NCBI RefSeq assembly: GCF_900101745.1
Contig: NZ_FNAD01000008.1
Location: 1-64,000 of the forward strand
Length of the DNA stretch: 64,000 bases
Direction of reading: 5' to 3'
Source: Glycomyces harbinensis
GTDB lineage: Bacteria > Actinomycetota > Actinomycetes > Mycobacteriales > Micromonosporaceae
The notes beneath the pieces are model-generated. The model was not told the DNA's origin. It made no database searches and saw only the letters and a list, made by a program, of their open reading frames with translations. This document shows, piece after piece, positions 1 through 9,200 of this stretch (the stretch's first letter is position 1; every line of letters begins with the position of its first letter). The position numbers and the translations under genes are program-made.

Positions 1-406
1 CTCTCGGCCAGAGGCTTGGCGTAGTCTGCTTACACCGGCCGCCGCCTGTATGAATCCCTTACCCTTGTGCGTACCCCAATTCTCTCTCGCACAGACACCA
101 CCCGCAACACCCACACGGGTAGAGACCACTCGCATTACCCCACCACTCCCCTTGCACCGCAACAAGACCGGGCAACACTCACCGCGCGACCGCCTCCGAC
201 CCCGCCCCACCCATCACCACTTCGTCGCCGCCCGCCCGAACCCCAACCCAGACGGCGCCCGGATCAGCGACGCACCCCTGACCCACCACCCACCACTCCC
301 TCGCCGCTTCTTTGCTGCGCGCCTGAACATCGACCGTCAACCAGCCGAGCCCCGCCAGCGCATTTGAACCGGGCAGCGACCTGCGGTGGTTCTTCTTCAA
401 CGCCCC
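1..406. other. gene-free left edge, strongly C-rich on + strand
   Basis: I see no convincing gene here. The top strand is heavily C-biased and poor in G between about 60 and 370, and none of the open frames resembles a protein family. The stretch lies downstream of the leftward murF stop, so it is probably its 3' region. On the minus strand, 231-249 reads as four G-tracts with loops of 2, 3 and 1 nt, and 275-300 as four G-tracts with loops of 6, 4 and 3 nt. Both fit the G-quadruplex pattern, which is not rare in such GC-rich DNA. Confidence 0.4.
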
Positions 407-1777
407 CTAGGCCAGCGCGGCGGCGACCTCGTCGAGGCGGGCTTCTCGGGAGGCCTTGACGAGTACCACGTCCCCGCCGGTGAGGCATCCGCGCAGCCAG
501 TCGACGGCCGCTTCGTTGTCGGCCAGCGCCACCGCCCGCTCCCCCGCGCCCTCCGCGATCGGCCAGGCGTCCTCGCCCACGGCGACCACCAGGTCGGCCC
601 GCGACACCGCGTACGCCCCGATCGCCCGGTGCTCGGCCTCGCTCTCGTCGCCGAGTTCGAGCATCCCGCCGAGGACCGCGATGCGGCGCCCGCCCTCGAT
701 CGCGGCCAGCGCGTCCAAGGCGGCGCGGGCCGAATCGGGGTTGGCGTTGTACGAGTCGTTGAGCAGCGTCACCCCGCCGGGGAGGTCGCACCTCTCCATG
801 CGCCACTTGGACAGTGAGGCGGTGGCGAGCGCCGCCGCGGCCTTCTCCAGGGGCACGCCGGCCGCCAGTCCCGCCGCTACGGCCGCCGCGGCGTTGAGCG
901 CCTGGTGGGCGCCCACGAGCGGCAGCGCGACCGCAGCCGAGGCGTCGGCGGTCCGCAGTGTGAACGACGGCCGGCCGAACCGGTCCAGCGTCAGGTCGAG
1001 CACCCGCACGTCGGCGTGCTCCGCCGAGCCGAAGGTCAGCACCGGGCCGTCGGTGAGCGCCCGCATGGCGACCACGCCGGGATCGTCGGCGTTGAGGACG
1101 GCGGTGCCGCCGTGGGCCAGGCCCTCCACGATCTCGCCCTTGGCCTTCGCGATGGCCCCGCGCGTGCCGAAATAGGTGAGGTGGGCCTGGCCGACGTTGA
1201 GGACGACGGCGACGTCGGGCGCGACCAGGTCGGTGAGCGCGGCGATGTCGCCGACGCGGCGGGCGCCCATCTCGAGCACGAGGAACCGGGTGTCGGCGTC
1301 GGCGCGCAGCATCGTGATCGGCACGCCGAGTTCGTTGTTGAACGAGCCGGGCGCGGCGATCGTCGGCGCGGCGCTCGACAGCACGGCCGCAAGCAGGTCC
1401 TTGGTGCTGGTCTTGCCTTGGGAGCCGGTCACTCCGACGACGGTGAGCCGGTCGCGGAGCCGGGCCGCGACGTGGGCGGCGAGGGTCTGGAGTGCGCATT
1501 GGGCGTCCGCGACGACGACGGTGGGCAGCGCCGTGGGCCGGGAGCCGAGTACGGCGACCGCGCCGGCCCGGCCGGCCTGGGCGGCGAAGTCGTGGCCGTC
1601 GGCCTGCTCGCCGGCGAACGCGACGAAGAGGCCCCCGGGCGCCGCCCGGCGGCCGTCGAGCACGGCGGGCGCGGTGACCGTCACGGCGGTCGCTTCGAGG
1701 ACGGCGCTCTCGGCGTTGCCCCCCGCGACGGCGCCTCCGACGATCGCGGCGATCTCTTCCAGGCGCAGCGGGATCAC
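407..1777 (-). CDS. murF: MurF-type UDP-MurNAc-tripeptide:D-Ala-D-X ligase
   Basis: Cytoplasmic Mur ligase that adds a dipeptide or depsipeptide to UDP-MurNAc-tripeptide. The 456-residue product has the normal MurF length, an N-terminal MurF-type domain, the ATP-binding loop [11 protein letters not shown] at about residues 115-125, and the later DSYNANPDS motif of the family. I place the start at a GTG with GGAG 7 nt upstream; the reading frame continues further upstream but without family-like sequence. It is divergent from vanH across 131 bp containing the putative VanR module. By analogy with the murF2 genes of glycopeptide loci, it is probably an accessory ligase suited to D-Ala-D-Lac (inference). 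It could instead be the only chromosomal murF, but no other mur genes are nearby. Confidence 0.88.
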   Translation of the reverse strand: MIPLRLEEIAAIVGGAVAGGNAESAVLEATAVTVTAPAVLDGRRAAPGGLFVAFAGEQADGHDFAAQAGRAGAVAVLGSRPTALPTVVVADAQCALQTLAAHVAARLRDRLTVVGVTGSQGKTSTKDLLAAVLSSAAPTIAAPGSFNNELGVPITMLRADADTRFLVLEMGARRVGDIAALTDLVAPDVAVVLNVGQAHLTYFGTRGAIAKAKGEIVEGLAHGGTAVLNADDPGVVAMRALTDGPVLTFGSAEHADVRVLDLTLDRFGRPSFTLRTADASAAVALPLVGAHQALNAAAAVAAGLAAGVPLEKAAAALATASLSKWRMERCDLPGGVTLLNDSYNANPDSARAALDALAAIEGGRRIAVLGGMLELGDESEAEHRAIGAYAVSRADLVVAVGEDAWPIAEGAGERAVALADNEAAVDWLRGCLTGGDVVLVKASREARLDEVAAALA

Positions 1778-1843
1778 GTCGAGGCTCCGCGGCTGCTGGT
1801 GGTCGGTTCGCTGTGGTTCATGGCGACAGTCAACGCGGCCGGG

Positions 1844-1901
1844 CATATCGGCGGCATATCGAAAAACCCATACGGTGCGACAACGCCGCACCGCCTTGAC
1901 T
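1844..1901 (+). promoter_or_regulatory. putative VanR-activated vanH promoter module
   Basis: CATATC boxes at 1844 and 1855 lie 11 bp apart, one helical turn. CATACG follows at 1869, AACGCCGCA at 1882 and TTGACT at 1896, and vanH begins at 1909. The same boxes with identical spacing precede vanY. TTGACT sits 7 bp from the ATG, so it reads best as a poor -10 of a leaderless, activator-dependent promoter, not as a -35 box. No -35 box is seen where VanR would bind. VanR binding is inferred; the repeats are seen directly. The module may also act on the divergent murF. Confidence 0.6.
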
Positions 1902-1908
1902 GTGCGGC

Positions 1909-2886
1909 ATGACCGACAGCGACCCGGTGGGGATCACGATCTACGGATGCGGCGAGGACGAGGCCGCCCTGTTCCGGGCGATGGCGCCCCGCTTCGGGGT
2001 GGTGCCGACCATCACCGAGGCGCCGGTGTCCGAGGCCAACGTCGACCTGGCCCTGGGCAACCGGTGCGTCAGCGTCGGGCACAAGACCCGGGTGGCGAAC
2101 GGCACGCTGCGAGCGCTCGGCCGCGGCGGCGTCGCGTACGTCTCCACGAGGAGCGTCGGCTTCAACCACGTCAACGTGCAGTACGCGGAGAGCGTCGGCA
2201 TCGCCGTGGGGAACGTCGCCTATTCGCCCGACAGCGTCGCCGACTACACGCTCATGCTGATGCTCATGGCGATCCGCCACGCGAAGTCCACAGTGCTGCG
2301 TACGGAGGTCCACGACTACCGGCTGCACGAGGCGCGCGGGAGGGAGCTGCGCGACCTCACCGTGGGCGTGGTCGGGACGGGGCGCATCGGCGCGGCGGTC
2401 GTGGACCGGTTGCGGGGCTTCGGATGCCGGATCCTCGCGTGCGACCGGAACCCCCGGACCGGCGCCGACCACGTGCCGCTCGACGAGCTGCTTCGCCTGA
2501 GCGACATCGTCACGCTCCACACGCCGCTCAACGCGACGACGCACCATCTGCTCGACCGCGGGCGCATCGACCGGATGAAGCCCGGCGCGCTCGTCGTCAA
2601 CACCGGGCGCGGCGCGCTCATCGACACCGAGGCGCTCGTCCCGGCCCTGGAGAGCGGCCGGCTGGGCGGCGCGGCGCTGGACGTCCTCGAAGGGGAGGAG
2701 GGCGTCTTCTACGCCGACCGCAGGAACGAGCCCATCGAGAGCAAGCCGCTCCTGCGGCTCCAGGAGATGGCGAACGTGCTCGTCAGCCCGCACAGCGCCT
2801 ACTACACCGACCACGCCCTGACGGACACGGTCGAGAACTCCATCATCAACTGCCTCGAATTCGAAAGCGGGAAACAGCATGGGTAA
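1909..2886 (+). CDS. vanH: VanH D-lactate dehydrogenase
   Basis: NADH-dependent 2-hydroxyacid dehydrogenase that reduces pyruvate to D-lactate for the VanA ligase. The 325 residues show the D-isomer dehydrogenase fold: the nucleotide-binding GTGRIG motif near residues 157-162, the NTGRG motif carrying the substrate arginine, DVLEGEEG with the catalytic-site glutamate region, and a C-terminal SPHSAYYTD with the catalytic histidine. The ATG lies 7 bp from the last promoter box and has no Shine-Dalgarno sequence, which suggests leaderless translation. It overlaps vanA by 8 bp, giving the canonical vanH-vanA-vanX order and translational coupling. Confidence 0.95.
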   Translation: MTDSDPVGITIYGCGEDEAALFRAMAPRFGVVPTITEAPVSEANVDLALGNRCVSVGHKTRVANGTLRALGRGGVAYVSTRSVGFNHVNVQYAESVGIAVGNVAYSPDSVADYTLMLMLMAIRHAKSTVLRTEVHDYRLHEARGRELRDLTVGVVGTGRIGAAVVDRLRGFGCRILACDRNPRTGADHVPLDELLRLSDIVTLHTPLNATTHHLLDRGRIDRMKPGALVVNTGRGALIDTEALVPALESGRLGGAALDVLEGEEGVFYADRRNEPIESKPLLRLQEMANVLVSPHSAYYTDHALTDTVENSIINCLEFESGKQHG

Positions 2887-3916
2887 GACGCACGTCGGCA
2901 TCGTCTTCGGGGGCTGCTCGGAGGAGCACCCCGTCTCCGTCAAGTCGGCCCGGGAGGTCGCGCGGAGCATCGACACCGCGAAGTACGAGCCGTTCTACCT
3001 CGGCATCACCGAGAGCGGCGTGTGGCGGCTCTGCGACGGTCCCGACGAGGGCTGGGAGCTCCGCGGCCGACCGGCCGTGCTGTCGCCGGACCGGTACACG
3101 CCGGGCCTGCTGGTCCTGGAGGACGGGAAGTACGAGGTCGTCAGGCTGGACGTCGTGCTGCCGGTCCTGCACGGCACGCTCGGCGAGGACGGCGCGATCC
3201 AGGGCCTGCTGGAGCTCTCCGGCCTCCCCTACGCGGGCTGCGACGTGCAGAGTTCGGTGCTGTGCATGGACAAGTCCCTGACCTACGCCGTCGTGCGGGG
3301 CGCGGGCATCGCCACGCCGGACTTCCTCACGGTCGGCCCCGACGAGAAGGTCGACGCCGACGAGCTCGCCTACCCCGTCTTCGTGAAACCGGCCCGCTCG
3401 GGCTCCTCGTTCGGCGTCACCAAGGTGTCGCACAAGGAGGAGCTGCAGGGAGCGGTGGAGGAGGCGAGGCGGTACGACGCGAAGGTGCTCGTGGAGGAGG
3501 CGGTCGACGGCGGTGAGATCGGATGCGCCGTGCTGGGCGACGATCCGGACCTGTTCGTCGGCGAGGTCGACCGGGTCGCGCTCTCCCACGGCTTCTTCAG
3601 GATCCATCAGGAGGCCGCGCCCGAGAGCGGGTCCGAGAACTCGACGTTCATCGTCCCGGCCGACATCCCGGAGGCCTCGCGCGCGCTCGTGCAGGAGACG
3701 GCCAAGGCGGTCTACCGCGCCCTGGGGTGCAGGGGGCTGTCGCGGGTCGACTTGTTCCTCAAGGAGGATGGGACCGTGGTCTTGAACGAAGTGAACACGT
3801 TGCCCGGGCTGACCTCGTACAGCCGCTATCCGAGGATGATGGCGGCCGCGGGGCTGGGGCTCACCGGGCTGATCGACAGGATGGTGTCGCTGGCTTTGGC
3901 GGGGGCGCGCCGATGA
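2879..3916 (+). CDS. vanA: VanA-type D-alanine--D-lactate ligase
   Basis: ATP-grasp ligase making D-Ala-D-Lac, the depsipeptide that replaces D-Ala-D-Ala and lowers vancomycin affinity. The 345 residues carry the full family signature: EEHPVSVKSA near the N-terminus, DKSLTYAVV near 131, FVKPARSGSSFGV near 168-180, and an omega-loop FRIHQE at 240-245 whose histidine matches the residue that favours D-lactate in VanA. LNEVNTLPG and SYSRYPRMM follow. It is far closer to VanA/VanB-type enzymes than to a housekeeping Ddl. It begins inside vanH with GGGA 6 nt upstream and ends in an ATGA overlap with vanX. Confidence 0.95.
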   Translation: MGKTHVGIVFGGCSEEHPVSVKSAREVARSIDTAKYEPFYLGITESGVWRLCDGPDEGWELRGRPAVLSPDRYTPGLLVLEDGKYEVVRLDVVLPVLHGTLGEDGAIQGLLELSGLPYAGCDVQSSVLCMDKSLTYAVVRGAGIATPDFLTVGPDEKVDADELAYPVFVKPARSGSSFGVTKVSHKEELQGAVEEARRYDAKVLVEEAVDGGEIGCAVLGDDPDLFVGEVDRVALSHGFFRIHQEAAPESGSENSTFIVPADIPEASRALVQETAKAVYRALGCRGLSRVDLFLKEDGTVVLNEVNTLPGLTSYSRYPRMMAAAGLGLTGLIDRMVSLALAGARR

Positions 3917-4521
3917 GGGACGGCTTCGCCTTCGTGGACGAGCTCGTGCCCGGCATCCGCTGGGACGCCAAATACGCCACCTGGGACAACTTCACCGGCA
4001 GACCGGTCGACGGCTATCTGGCGAACCGCGTCGTCGGCACGAGGGCCCTGTGCGCGGCCCTCGAGAAGGTGCGGGAGAAGGCGGCGTCGCAGGATCTCGG
4101 GCTGCTGCTGTGGGACGGGTACCGGCCGCAGCGCGCGGTCGACGACTTCATGCGGTGGTCGCGGCTGCCCGAGGACGGCCGGACGAAGGAGCGGCACTAC
4201 CCGAACATCGACCGGGGCGAGATGTTCGCGAAGGGCTATGTGATCGCCAAGTCGGGCCACAGCCGCGGCAGCACCGTCGACCTGACGCTCTACCGCCTCG
4301 ACACCGGCGAACTCGTGGACATGGGCGGCGGCCACGACCTGATGGACGCGGTCTCGCACCACGGGGCCGAGGGCGTCACCGGGGCCGAGGCGGAGCACCG
4401 CCGGAGGCTGCGCTCCATCATGGAGGGCTGCGGTTTCGCCGCGTACGAGAACGAGTGGTGGCACTACACGTTGGAGGACGAGCCGCACCCGGACACGTAC
4501 TTCGACTTCCCGATCCGGTAG
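3913..4521 (+). CDS. vanX: VanX D-Ala-D-Ala dipeptidase
   Basis: Zinc dipeptidase that destroys D-Ala-D-Ala so that only D-Ala-D-Lac is built into precursors. At 202 residues it has typical length, and its key residues fall on classical VanX numbering: zinc ligands His116, Asp123 and His184, general base Glu181 in the ENEWWHYT segment, and Arg71 in DGYRPQ. The SGHSRGSTVD motif is intact. No signal peptide is present, as expected for a cytoplasmic enzyme. ATG overlaps the vanA stop by 4 bp, so expression is coupled to vanHA. Confidence 0.95.
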   Translation: MRDGFAFVDELVPGIRWDAKYATWDNFTGRPVDGYLANRVVGTRALCAALEKVREKAASQDLGLLLWDGYRPQRAVDDFMRWSRLPEDGRTKERHYPNIDRGEMFAKGYVIAKSGHSRGSTVDLTLYRLDTGELVDMGGGHDLMDAVSHHGAEGVTGAEAEHRRRLRSIMEGCGFAAYENEWWHYTLEDEPHPDTYFDFPIR

Positions 4522-4527
4522 GCGCGG

Positions 4528-4968
4528 ATGCGGATACGACCGGCGCGCACCGACGACGCCGCCGCCGTCGGCGAGCTGCTGGGCCAGTTGGGCTACCCCC
4601 AGAACGGGCCGGAGCCGGCCGCGGCCCGGATCGAGTCGTGGGGCGGGGACCCGTCCGGAGCGGTCTTCGTGGCCGAGGCGGACGGCGCCGTCCTCGGCGT
4701 CGTCGCGGTCCACACCTGCCCGTTCTTCGAGCGCGCCGGCTCCTGGGGCCGGATCGTGGCCCTGGTCGTCGCCGACGGCGCGCGCGGCCGGGGCGTCGGC
4801 GGCCGGCTCGTCGCGGAGGCGGAGTCGTTCGCCGCGAGCCGCGGATGCGTGCGCATGGAGGTCACCAGCGCCGACCGGCGCCGCGGCGCGCACGGGTTCT
4901 ACGAGCGCCGCGGCTACCGCGACCAGGCGGGGACCTCGTCGCGGTTCCTACGCGACCTTCAGGGGTAG
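4528..4968 (+). CDS. GNAT acetyltransferase of the van operon
   Basis: Small GCN5-type N-acetyltransferase of 146 residues. The acetyl-CoA loop is visible as ARGRGVGGRLV near residues 90-100, followed by the C-terminal YERRGYR segment of the fold. It starts 6 bp after the vanX stop, so it is very probably cotranscribed with vanHAX. Acetyltransferases are not part of the usual vanHAX set, and the substrate cannot be told from sequence; a cell-wall amine, a small molecule or a protein are all possible. Its last 21 bp overlap the end of the convergent vanS gene. Confidence 0.85.
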   Translation: MRIRPARTDDAAAVGELLGQLGYPQNGPEPAAARIESWGGDPSGAVFVAEADGAVLGVVAVHTCPFFERAGSWGRIVALVVADGARGRGVGGRLVAEAESFAASRGCVRMEVTSADRRRGAHGFYERRGYRDQAGTSSRFLRDLQG

Positions 4969-6045
4969 CCGGACCTCGACGCGGAGCCCGCCCTCGGGGC
5001 GGGCCGCGAGGGCGAGGGTGCCGTCGTGCGCGCCGACGATGCTCTTGACGATCGCCAGGCCCAGGCCGACGCCGGGGTGGTCGCTGCGGATGCGCCGGGT
5101 GCCGCGCTGGAACGGCTCGGTGAGCGTGGAGACCAGGTGCGGCGTGAGCATCGGGCCGGTGTTCTCGACCGTGAACACGACATGGCCGGAGTGCACCGCG
5201 GTCGCGACCCGCACGGTGCCCCCGTCGTCCAGGTTGTGGACGATCGCGTTGTGCACCAGGTTGGTGGCCATCTGGAGCAGCAGCGCGTGCGAGCCGTCGG
5301 CGGCGGCGACGTCTCCGGAGACGGTGATCGCCGCGCCGCGCCGCTCCGCGAGGGGCAGGAGCGTCTCGGCGGCCTCCTCGGCCACCAGGGACAAGTCCAC
5401 GCGCTCCCTGGTGAAGGTCCGCTGATCGCTGCGGCTCATCAGGAGCAGCGCCTCGGTGAGCTCGATCGCCCGGGCGTTGACGAGGTACAGGCGGTCGAGG
5501 AGCTCGTCGTCGCGGCGGGCCGGGTCGCTGCGGGCCACGTCGAGCATCGTCTGCGAGATGGCGAGCGGGGTGCGCAGCTCGTGCGAGGCGTTGGCCGCGA
5601 ACCGCTGCTGCTCGGCGACGTGCGCGTCGAGCCGTTCGAGCATGGCGTCGAAGGCGTCGGCGAGCTCGCGGAACTCGTCGTTGCGGCCCTCCATCCGGAT
5701 CCGGTGGGAGAGCGAGCCGCCCGTCGCGAGCCGGGCCGCGGCCGCGATGCGGTTGAGCGGGGCGAGCATCCGCCCGGCGAGGAACCAACCGCCCGCGAGC
5801 CCGAGGACCAGCAGGAGCCCCAGGGCCGCACCGGCTTTCGGATAGAACGCCTCCCACAGGTCCAGCCGGCCGGGGATGAAGAATCCGGGGCCGCGCATCC
5901 CGTTCTCGTCGAGGCCGCCGCGCAGCGAGATCGCCTCCCTGGGCGCGTAGCGCAGCAGGAACACCCAGACGATCACCAGCAGCAGGGCGCCGGCGACCAT
6001 GAGGAACCCGGCGTAGCTGAGGGCGAGTTTGAGGCGGGCGCTCAT
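4948..6045 (-). CDS. vanS: VanS-like membrane sensor histidine kinase
   Basis: Sensor kinase of 365 residues, proposed partner of VanR. It has two membrane segments near residues 10-31 and 72-91 flanking a short extracytoplasmic loop of about 40 residues. A HAMP linker follows, then an H-box with phosphoacceptor His155 in SHELRTP, and an N-box and G-box (GVGLGLAI) of the ATPase domain. The ATG is chosen because AGGGAG lies 6 nt upstream. That Shine-Dalgarno overlaps the vanR stop 10 bp away, so vanR-vanS form an operon. The short sensor loop resembles actinomycete VanS proteins; whether it senses the drug or the wall intermediate is not visible. Confidence 0.85.
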   Translation of the reverse strand: MSARLKLALSYAGFLMVAGALLLVIVWVFLLRYAPREAISLRGGLDENGMRGPGFFIPGRLDLWEAFYPKAGAALGLLLVLGLAGGWFLAGRMLAPLNRIAAAARLATGGSLSHRIRMEGRNDEFRELADAFDAMLERLDAHVAEQQRFAANASHELRTPLAISQTMLDVARSDPARRDDELLDRLYLVNARAIELTEALLLMSRSDQRTFTRERVDLSLVAEEAAETLLPLAERRGAAITVSGDVAAADGSHALLLQMATNLVHNAIVHNLDDGGTVRVATAVHSGHVVFTVENTGPMLTPHLVSTLTEPFQRGTRRIRSDHPGVGLGLAIVKSIVGAHDGTLALAARPEGGLRVEVRLPLKVA

Positions 6046-6055
6046 GCCTGGCTCC

Positions 6056-6739
<684 letters not shown>

Positions 6740-6762
6740 GGGTGCCATGGTACGAGCCGGGG

Positions 6763-6820
6763 CATATCGCCGGCATATGGAAACCCGCATACGCGCTGGT
6801 AACGCCGCATTTCCTTGACT
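6763..6820 (+). promoter_or_regulatory. putative VanR-activated vanY promoter module
   Basis: Second copy of the vanH promoter module. CATATC at 6763, CATATG at 6774, CATACG at 6788, AACGCCGCA at 6801 and TTGACT at 6815 have the same offsets as the copy before vanH (0, 11, 25, 38, 52). The vanY ATG follows 6 bp after TTGACT. Sequence between the boxes differs, so the boxes look selectively conserved and not merely recently duplicated. The module also lies upstream of vanR on the other strand. Confidence 0.6.
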
Positions 6821-6826
6821 GGCCGC

Positions 6827-7414
6827 ATGAGTCAAGCAGCAGCAGCACGAACCACCCGCCGGATCCGGGGCGGCATCAACGCGGGCCTGCTGGCCGTCAT
6901 CGCACCGATCGCCAAGGCCCTCGGCTACCGGCTGCTCCGCATCCGCCAGCGCACCGGACTGGGCCCGGACGACGGCGCGGTCCCCTACCGCACGACGGTC
7001 TTCGACGACGACGTCCCGGCCGTGGGCAACCTCGATCCGGCGTTCCTGGACGCGCTGCGCCGGGCGGCCTCGGACGCGGCGGGCGACGGCGTCGCGTTCA
7101 CCGTCAACGGCGGCTGGCGCTCCCCGGAGTACCAGCACCGCCTGCGCCGCAAGGCGGTCGCCGAGTACGGCTCGGAGGAGGAGGCCGCCCGCTGGGTGTC
7201 CACCCCCGCGACGTCGCCGCACGTGTCGGGGGACGCGATCGACGTCGGGCGCGCCGAGGCGCAGGCGTGGCTGTCCGAGCACGGCGCCGCCTACGGGCTG
7301 TGCCAGATCTTCCGCAACGAGCCCTGGCACTACGAGCTGCGGCCCGAGGCCGTCGAAGGCGGCTGCCCGCCGATGTACCCCGACCCGAGCCGCGATCCGA
7401 GGATGCGGCGGTGA
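6827..7414 (+). CDS. vanY: VanY-type D-Ala-D-Ala carboxypeptidase (M15)
   Basis: Zinc DD-carboxypeptidase that trims terminal D-Ala from wall precursors and so removes remaining drug targets. The 195-residue protein has one hydrophobic segment near residues 18-37, likely a membrane anchor, then an M15 peptidase domain with the SPHVSGDAID motif (His132, Asp139) and EPWHYE (Glu165, His168). The ATG has no Shine-Dalgarno and lies 6 bp from the promoter module, suggesting a leaderless mRNA. It stands alone, divergent from vanRS and convergent with a transporter lipoprotein gene. M15 includes VanX-like and VanY-like enzymes; the membrane segment and GGWRSPEYQ favour VanY. Confidence 0.88.
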   Translation: MSQAAAARTTRRIRGGINAGLLAVIAPIAKALGYRLLRIRQRTGLGPDDGAVPYRTTVFDDDVPAVGNLDPAFLDALRRAASDAAGDGVAFTVNGGWRSPEYQHRLRRKAVAEYGSEEEAARWVSTPATSPHVSGDAIDVGRAEAQAWLSEHGAAYGLCQIFRNEPWHYELRPEAVEGGCPPMYPDPSRDPRMRR

Positions 7415-7441
7415 CCGGGGGCGCCGCGGCGGCGCCCCCGG
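7415..7441. terminator. bidirectional hairpin terminator
   Basis: Perfect 11-bp arms (7415-7425 and 7431-7441) with a 5-nt loop, directly after the vanY stop and 9 bp from the end of the convergent lipoprotein gene. There is no U-tract, which is usual for actinomycete terminators. Confidence 0.75.
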
Positions 7442-7450
7442 CCCGCCGGG

Positions 7451-9175
7451 CTACTCGACCCGCTTGAGGTCGGTCAGCATCCGCACCGCGCCCAGGCCCC
7501 ACATCTCGTCCCAGACGCTGGAGTAGACGCCGGGCTTCTCGGAGTCCTCGGAGGGCCAGTTGGTCCAGACCGCGTTGCTCGCCTGCGACCACGCGCCGTT
7601 GTACCAGATGGGGATCGCCGGGAGGTCCCGCAGCGAGATCAACTCGAGCTGGGCGATGAGCTCGGGGTAGCGCGGGTCGTCGGTCGGGACGGTCGCCAGC
7701 TCCTGCGTCAGCTCCCAGGCGTCCTCGCTCTCCCAGCGGGAGAAGTTGCTGCTCTGGATCTCACCGACCGGCAGCTCGAACAGGTACCGGAAGTGGCTCC
7801 ACGGGGAGTTGGTGATGCGGCTGTAGTTGTTGACGAGCAGGTCGAACTGGCCGTTGCCGCGGGCGGCGTCGACCTCGGCGGCGTCGATGAACTCCTCGGT
7901 GACGTTGATGCCCACGTCGCGCAGGCCGCGGGCGATCGACTGCGCGGCCTCCTCCCAGTCGGTCCAGCCGGCGGGGACGACGAGCGTCAGCTCGACCTTC
8001 TCGCCGTCGAGGGTCTCGACGAAGCCGTCGCCGTCCTCGTCGGTGTACCCGGCCTCGCTCAGGATCGTGATCGCCTGGGCCGGTTCGAACGCGAATCCGT
8101 ACTCGCCGAGCGCGCCGGCGTCGATGTAGCGCTCCCAAATCGGCAGCAGACCGGTCGGGTTCGCCTCGCCGACCACGCTCCCGTAGACGGAGTCGACGAT
8201 CTCGCCCGGGCTGATCGCGAACGCCATGGCCCGGCGGAACTCGGGGTCGTCGAGGGGCTTGCGCGTGGTGTTCGGGATGAGCATCGCCGTGTTCGCGGCG
8301 GCCATGAACGGCGGCTTGTCGTAGTAGGTGCTCAGTTCCGGTTCGCCGGAGAGGAAGTCGGAGATGCCGGGCAGGAAGTTGTTGGCCAGGTCCAGGCTGC
8401 CGTCCATGAGCATGTTGAGGGTGTCGGCGTTGCCGGGGGTCACGAGGTCGACGATGAACCGGGGCTGCACTTCGAGTCCGAGCGCCTCGGTGGCCCACCA
8501 GCCGTCCCGCTTGACCCAGGCGATGCGCTGCTCGTCGAAGCTGTGCACCTCGTAGGGTCCCGAGACCACCGGCGCGGGGTCGAGCGTCCCGTTGAGCAGC
8601 TCGTCCTCGGTGTACGCGGAGAAGACGTGCTTGGGCACGATCTCGTTGGTGTAGAGGAAGTTGTCCCATTCCTGGTGGCGGGCTTCGCTGAAGTAGCACC
8701 TGAGGGTCAGGTCGTCGAGGACCTCGACCGATTCGAGCCAGTCCCACACGCTCCCGTAGGGCACGCCGTCGACCTTGCCGAGCTCGAGGGTGAACGCGAC
8801 GTCCTCGGCGGTCAGCGGCTTGCCGTCGCTCCACTCGATGCCGCCGCGCAGGGTCAGCTCGAACTCGCGGGCGCCGGTCCATCCTCCGGACTCGGCCAGC
8901 CAGGGGGTGAGCTGCTGCTCTTCGGTGTCGAACAGGAAGAGGTACTCGTAGCCCAGGCCGTTGAGGCCGGTGACCTGCCCCGTCGAGATCGTGTTGAAGT
9001 CGCCGGGCGGACCCCAGGCCGTGCCGGTCGTGTACAGGGTCTCGCCGCGGGGGAACTCGTCGATCGACAGGTCGCTCGCGTCACCGCCGCCCCCGGTGGC
9101 TTCCCCGTCGGTGCACGCCGCCGCCGCCAGGGCCGCCGTGGCGGCGATGGCGGGCAGATTTCGCCTCTTGGTCAT
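7451..9175 (-). CDS. ABC transporter solute-binding lipoprotein (SBP family 5)
   Basis: Extracytoplasmic binding protein of 574 residues for peptides, nickel or oligosaccharides. The N-terminus has a positively charged start, a hydrophobic stretch and a lipobox-like AAAAC near residue 21, then a Gly-rich spacer. The body follows the family 5 pattern, with LRGGIEWSDGKPLTAEDVAFT near 120 and a calcium-loop-like DEDGDG near 360. The ATG is set by the signal peptide. No permease or ATPase gene is adjacent, so its partners are elsewhere. Residues alone do not separate dipeptide from cello-oligosaccharide binders. Confidence 0.85.
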   Translation of the reverse strand: MTKRRNLPAIAATAALAAAACTDGEATGGGGDASDLSIDEFPRGETLYTTGTAWGPPGDFNTISTGQVTGLNGLGYEYLFLFDTEEQQLTPWLAESGGWTGAREFELTLRGGIEWSDGKPLTAEDVAFTLELGKVDGVPYGSVWDWLESVEVLDDLTLRCYFSEARHQEWDNFLYTNEIVPKHVFSAYTEDELLNGTLDPAPVVSGPYEVHSFDEQRIAWVKRDGWWATEALGLEVQPRFIVDLVTPGNADTLNMLMDGSLDLANNFLPGISDFLSGEPELSTYYDKPPFMAAANTAMLIPNTTRKPLDDPEFRRAMAFAISPGEIVDSVYGSVVGEANPTGLLPIWERYIDAGALGEYGFAFEPAQAITILSEAGYTDEDGDGFVETLDGEKVELTLVVPAGWTDWEEAAQSIARGLRDVGINVTEEFIDAAEVDAARGNGQFDLLVNNYSRITNSPWSHFRYLFELPVGEIQSSNFSRWESEDAWELTQELATVPTDDPRYPELIAQLELISLRDLPAIPIWYNGAWSQASNAVWTNWPSEDSEKPGVYSSVWDEMWGLGAVRMLTDLKRVE

Positions 9176-9200
9176 TTCGGAACTGCTTTCGGTATGAGGG

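Noticed and set aside
179-400. A 73-codon minus-strand frame downstream of murF
   Set aside because: No Shine-Dalgarno, no recognisable motif, and the region has an extreme strand bias that creates long open frames by itself.
1896-1901. TTGACT before vanH as a classical -35 box
   Set aside because: No -10 box follows at 16-19 bp in either copy, and the start codon lies only 6-7 bp away. It fits a -10 of a leaderless promoter better.
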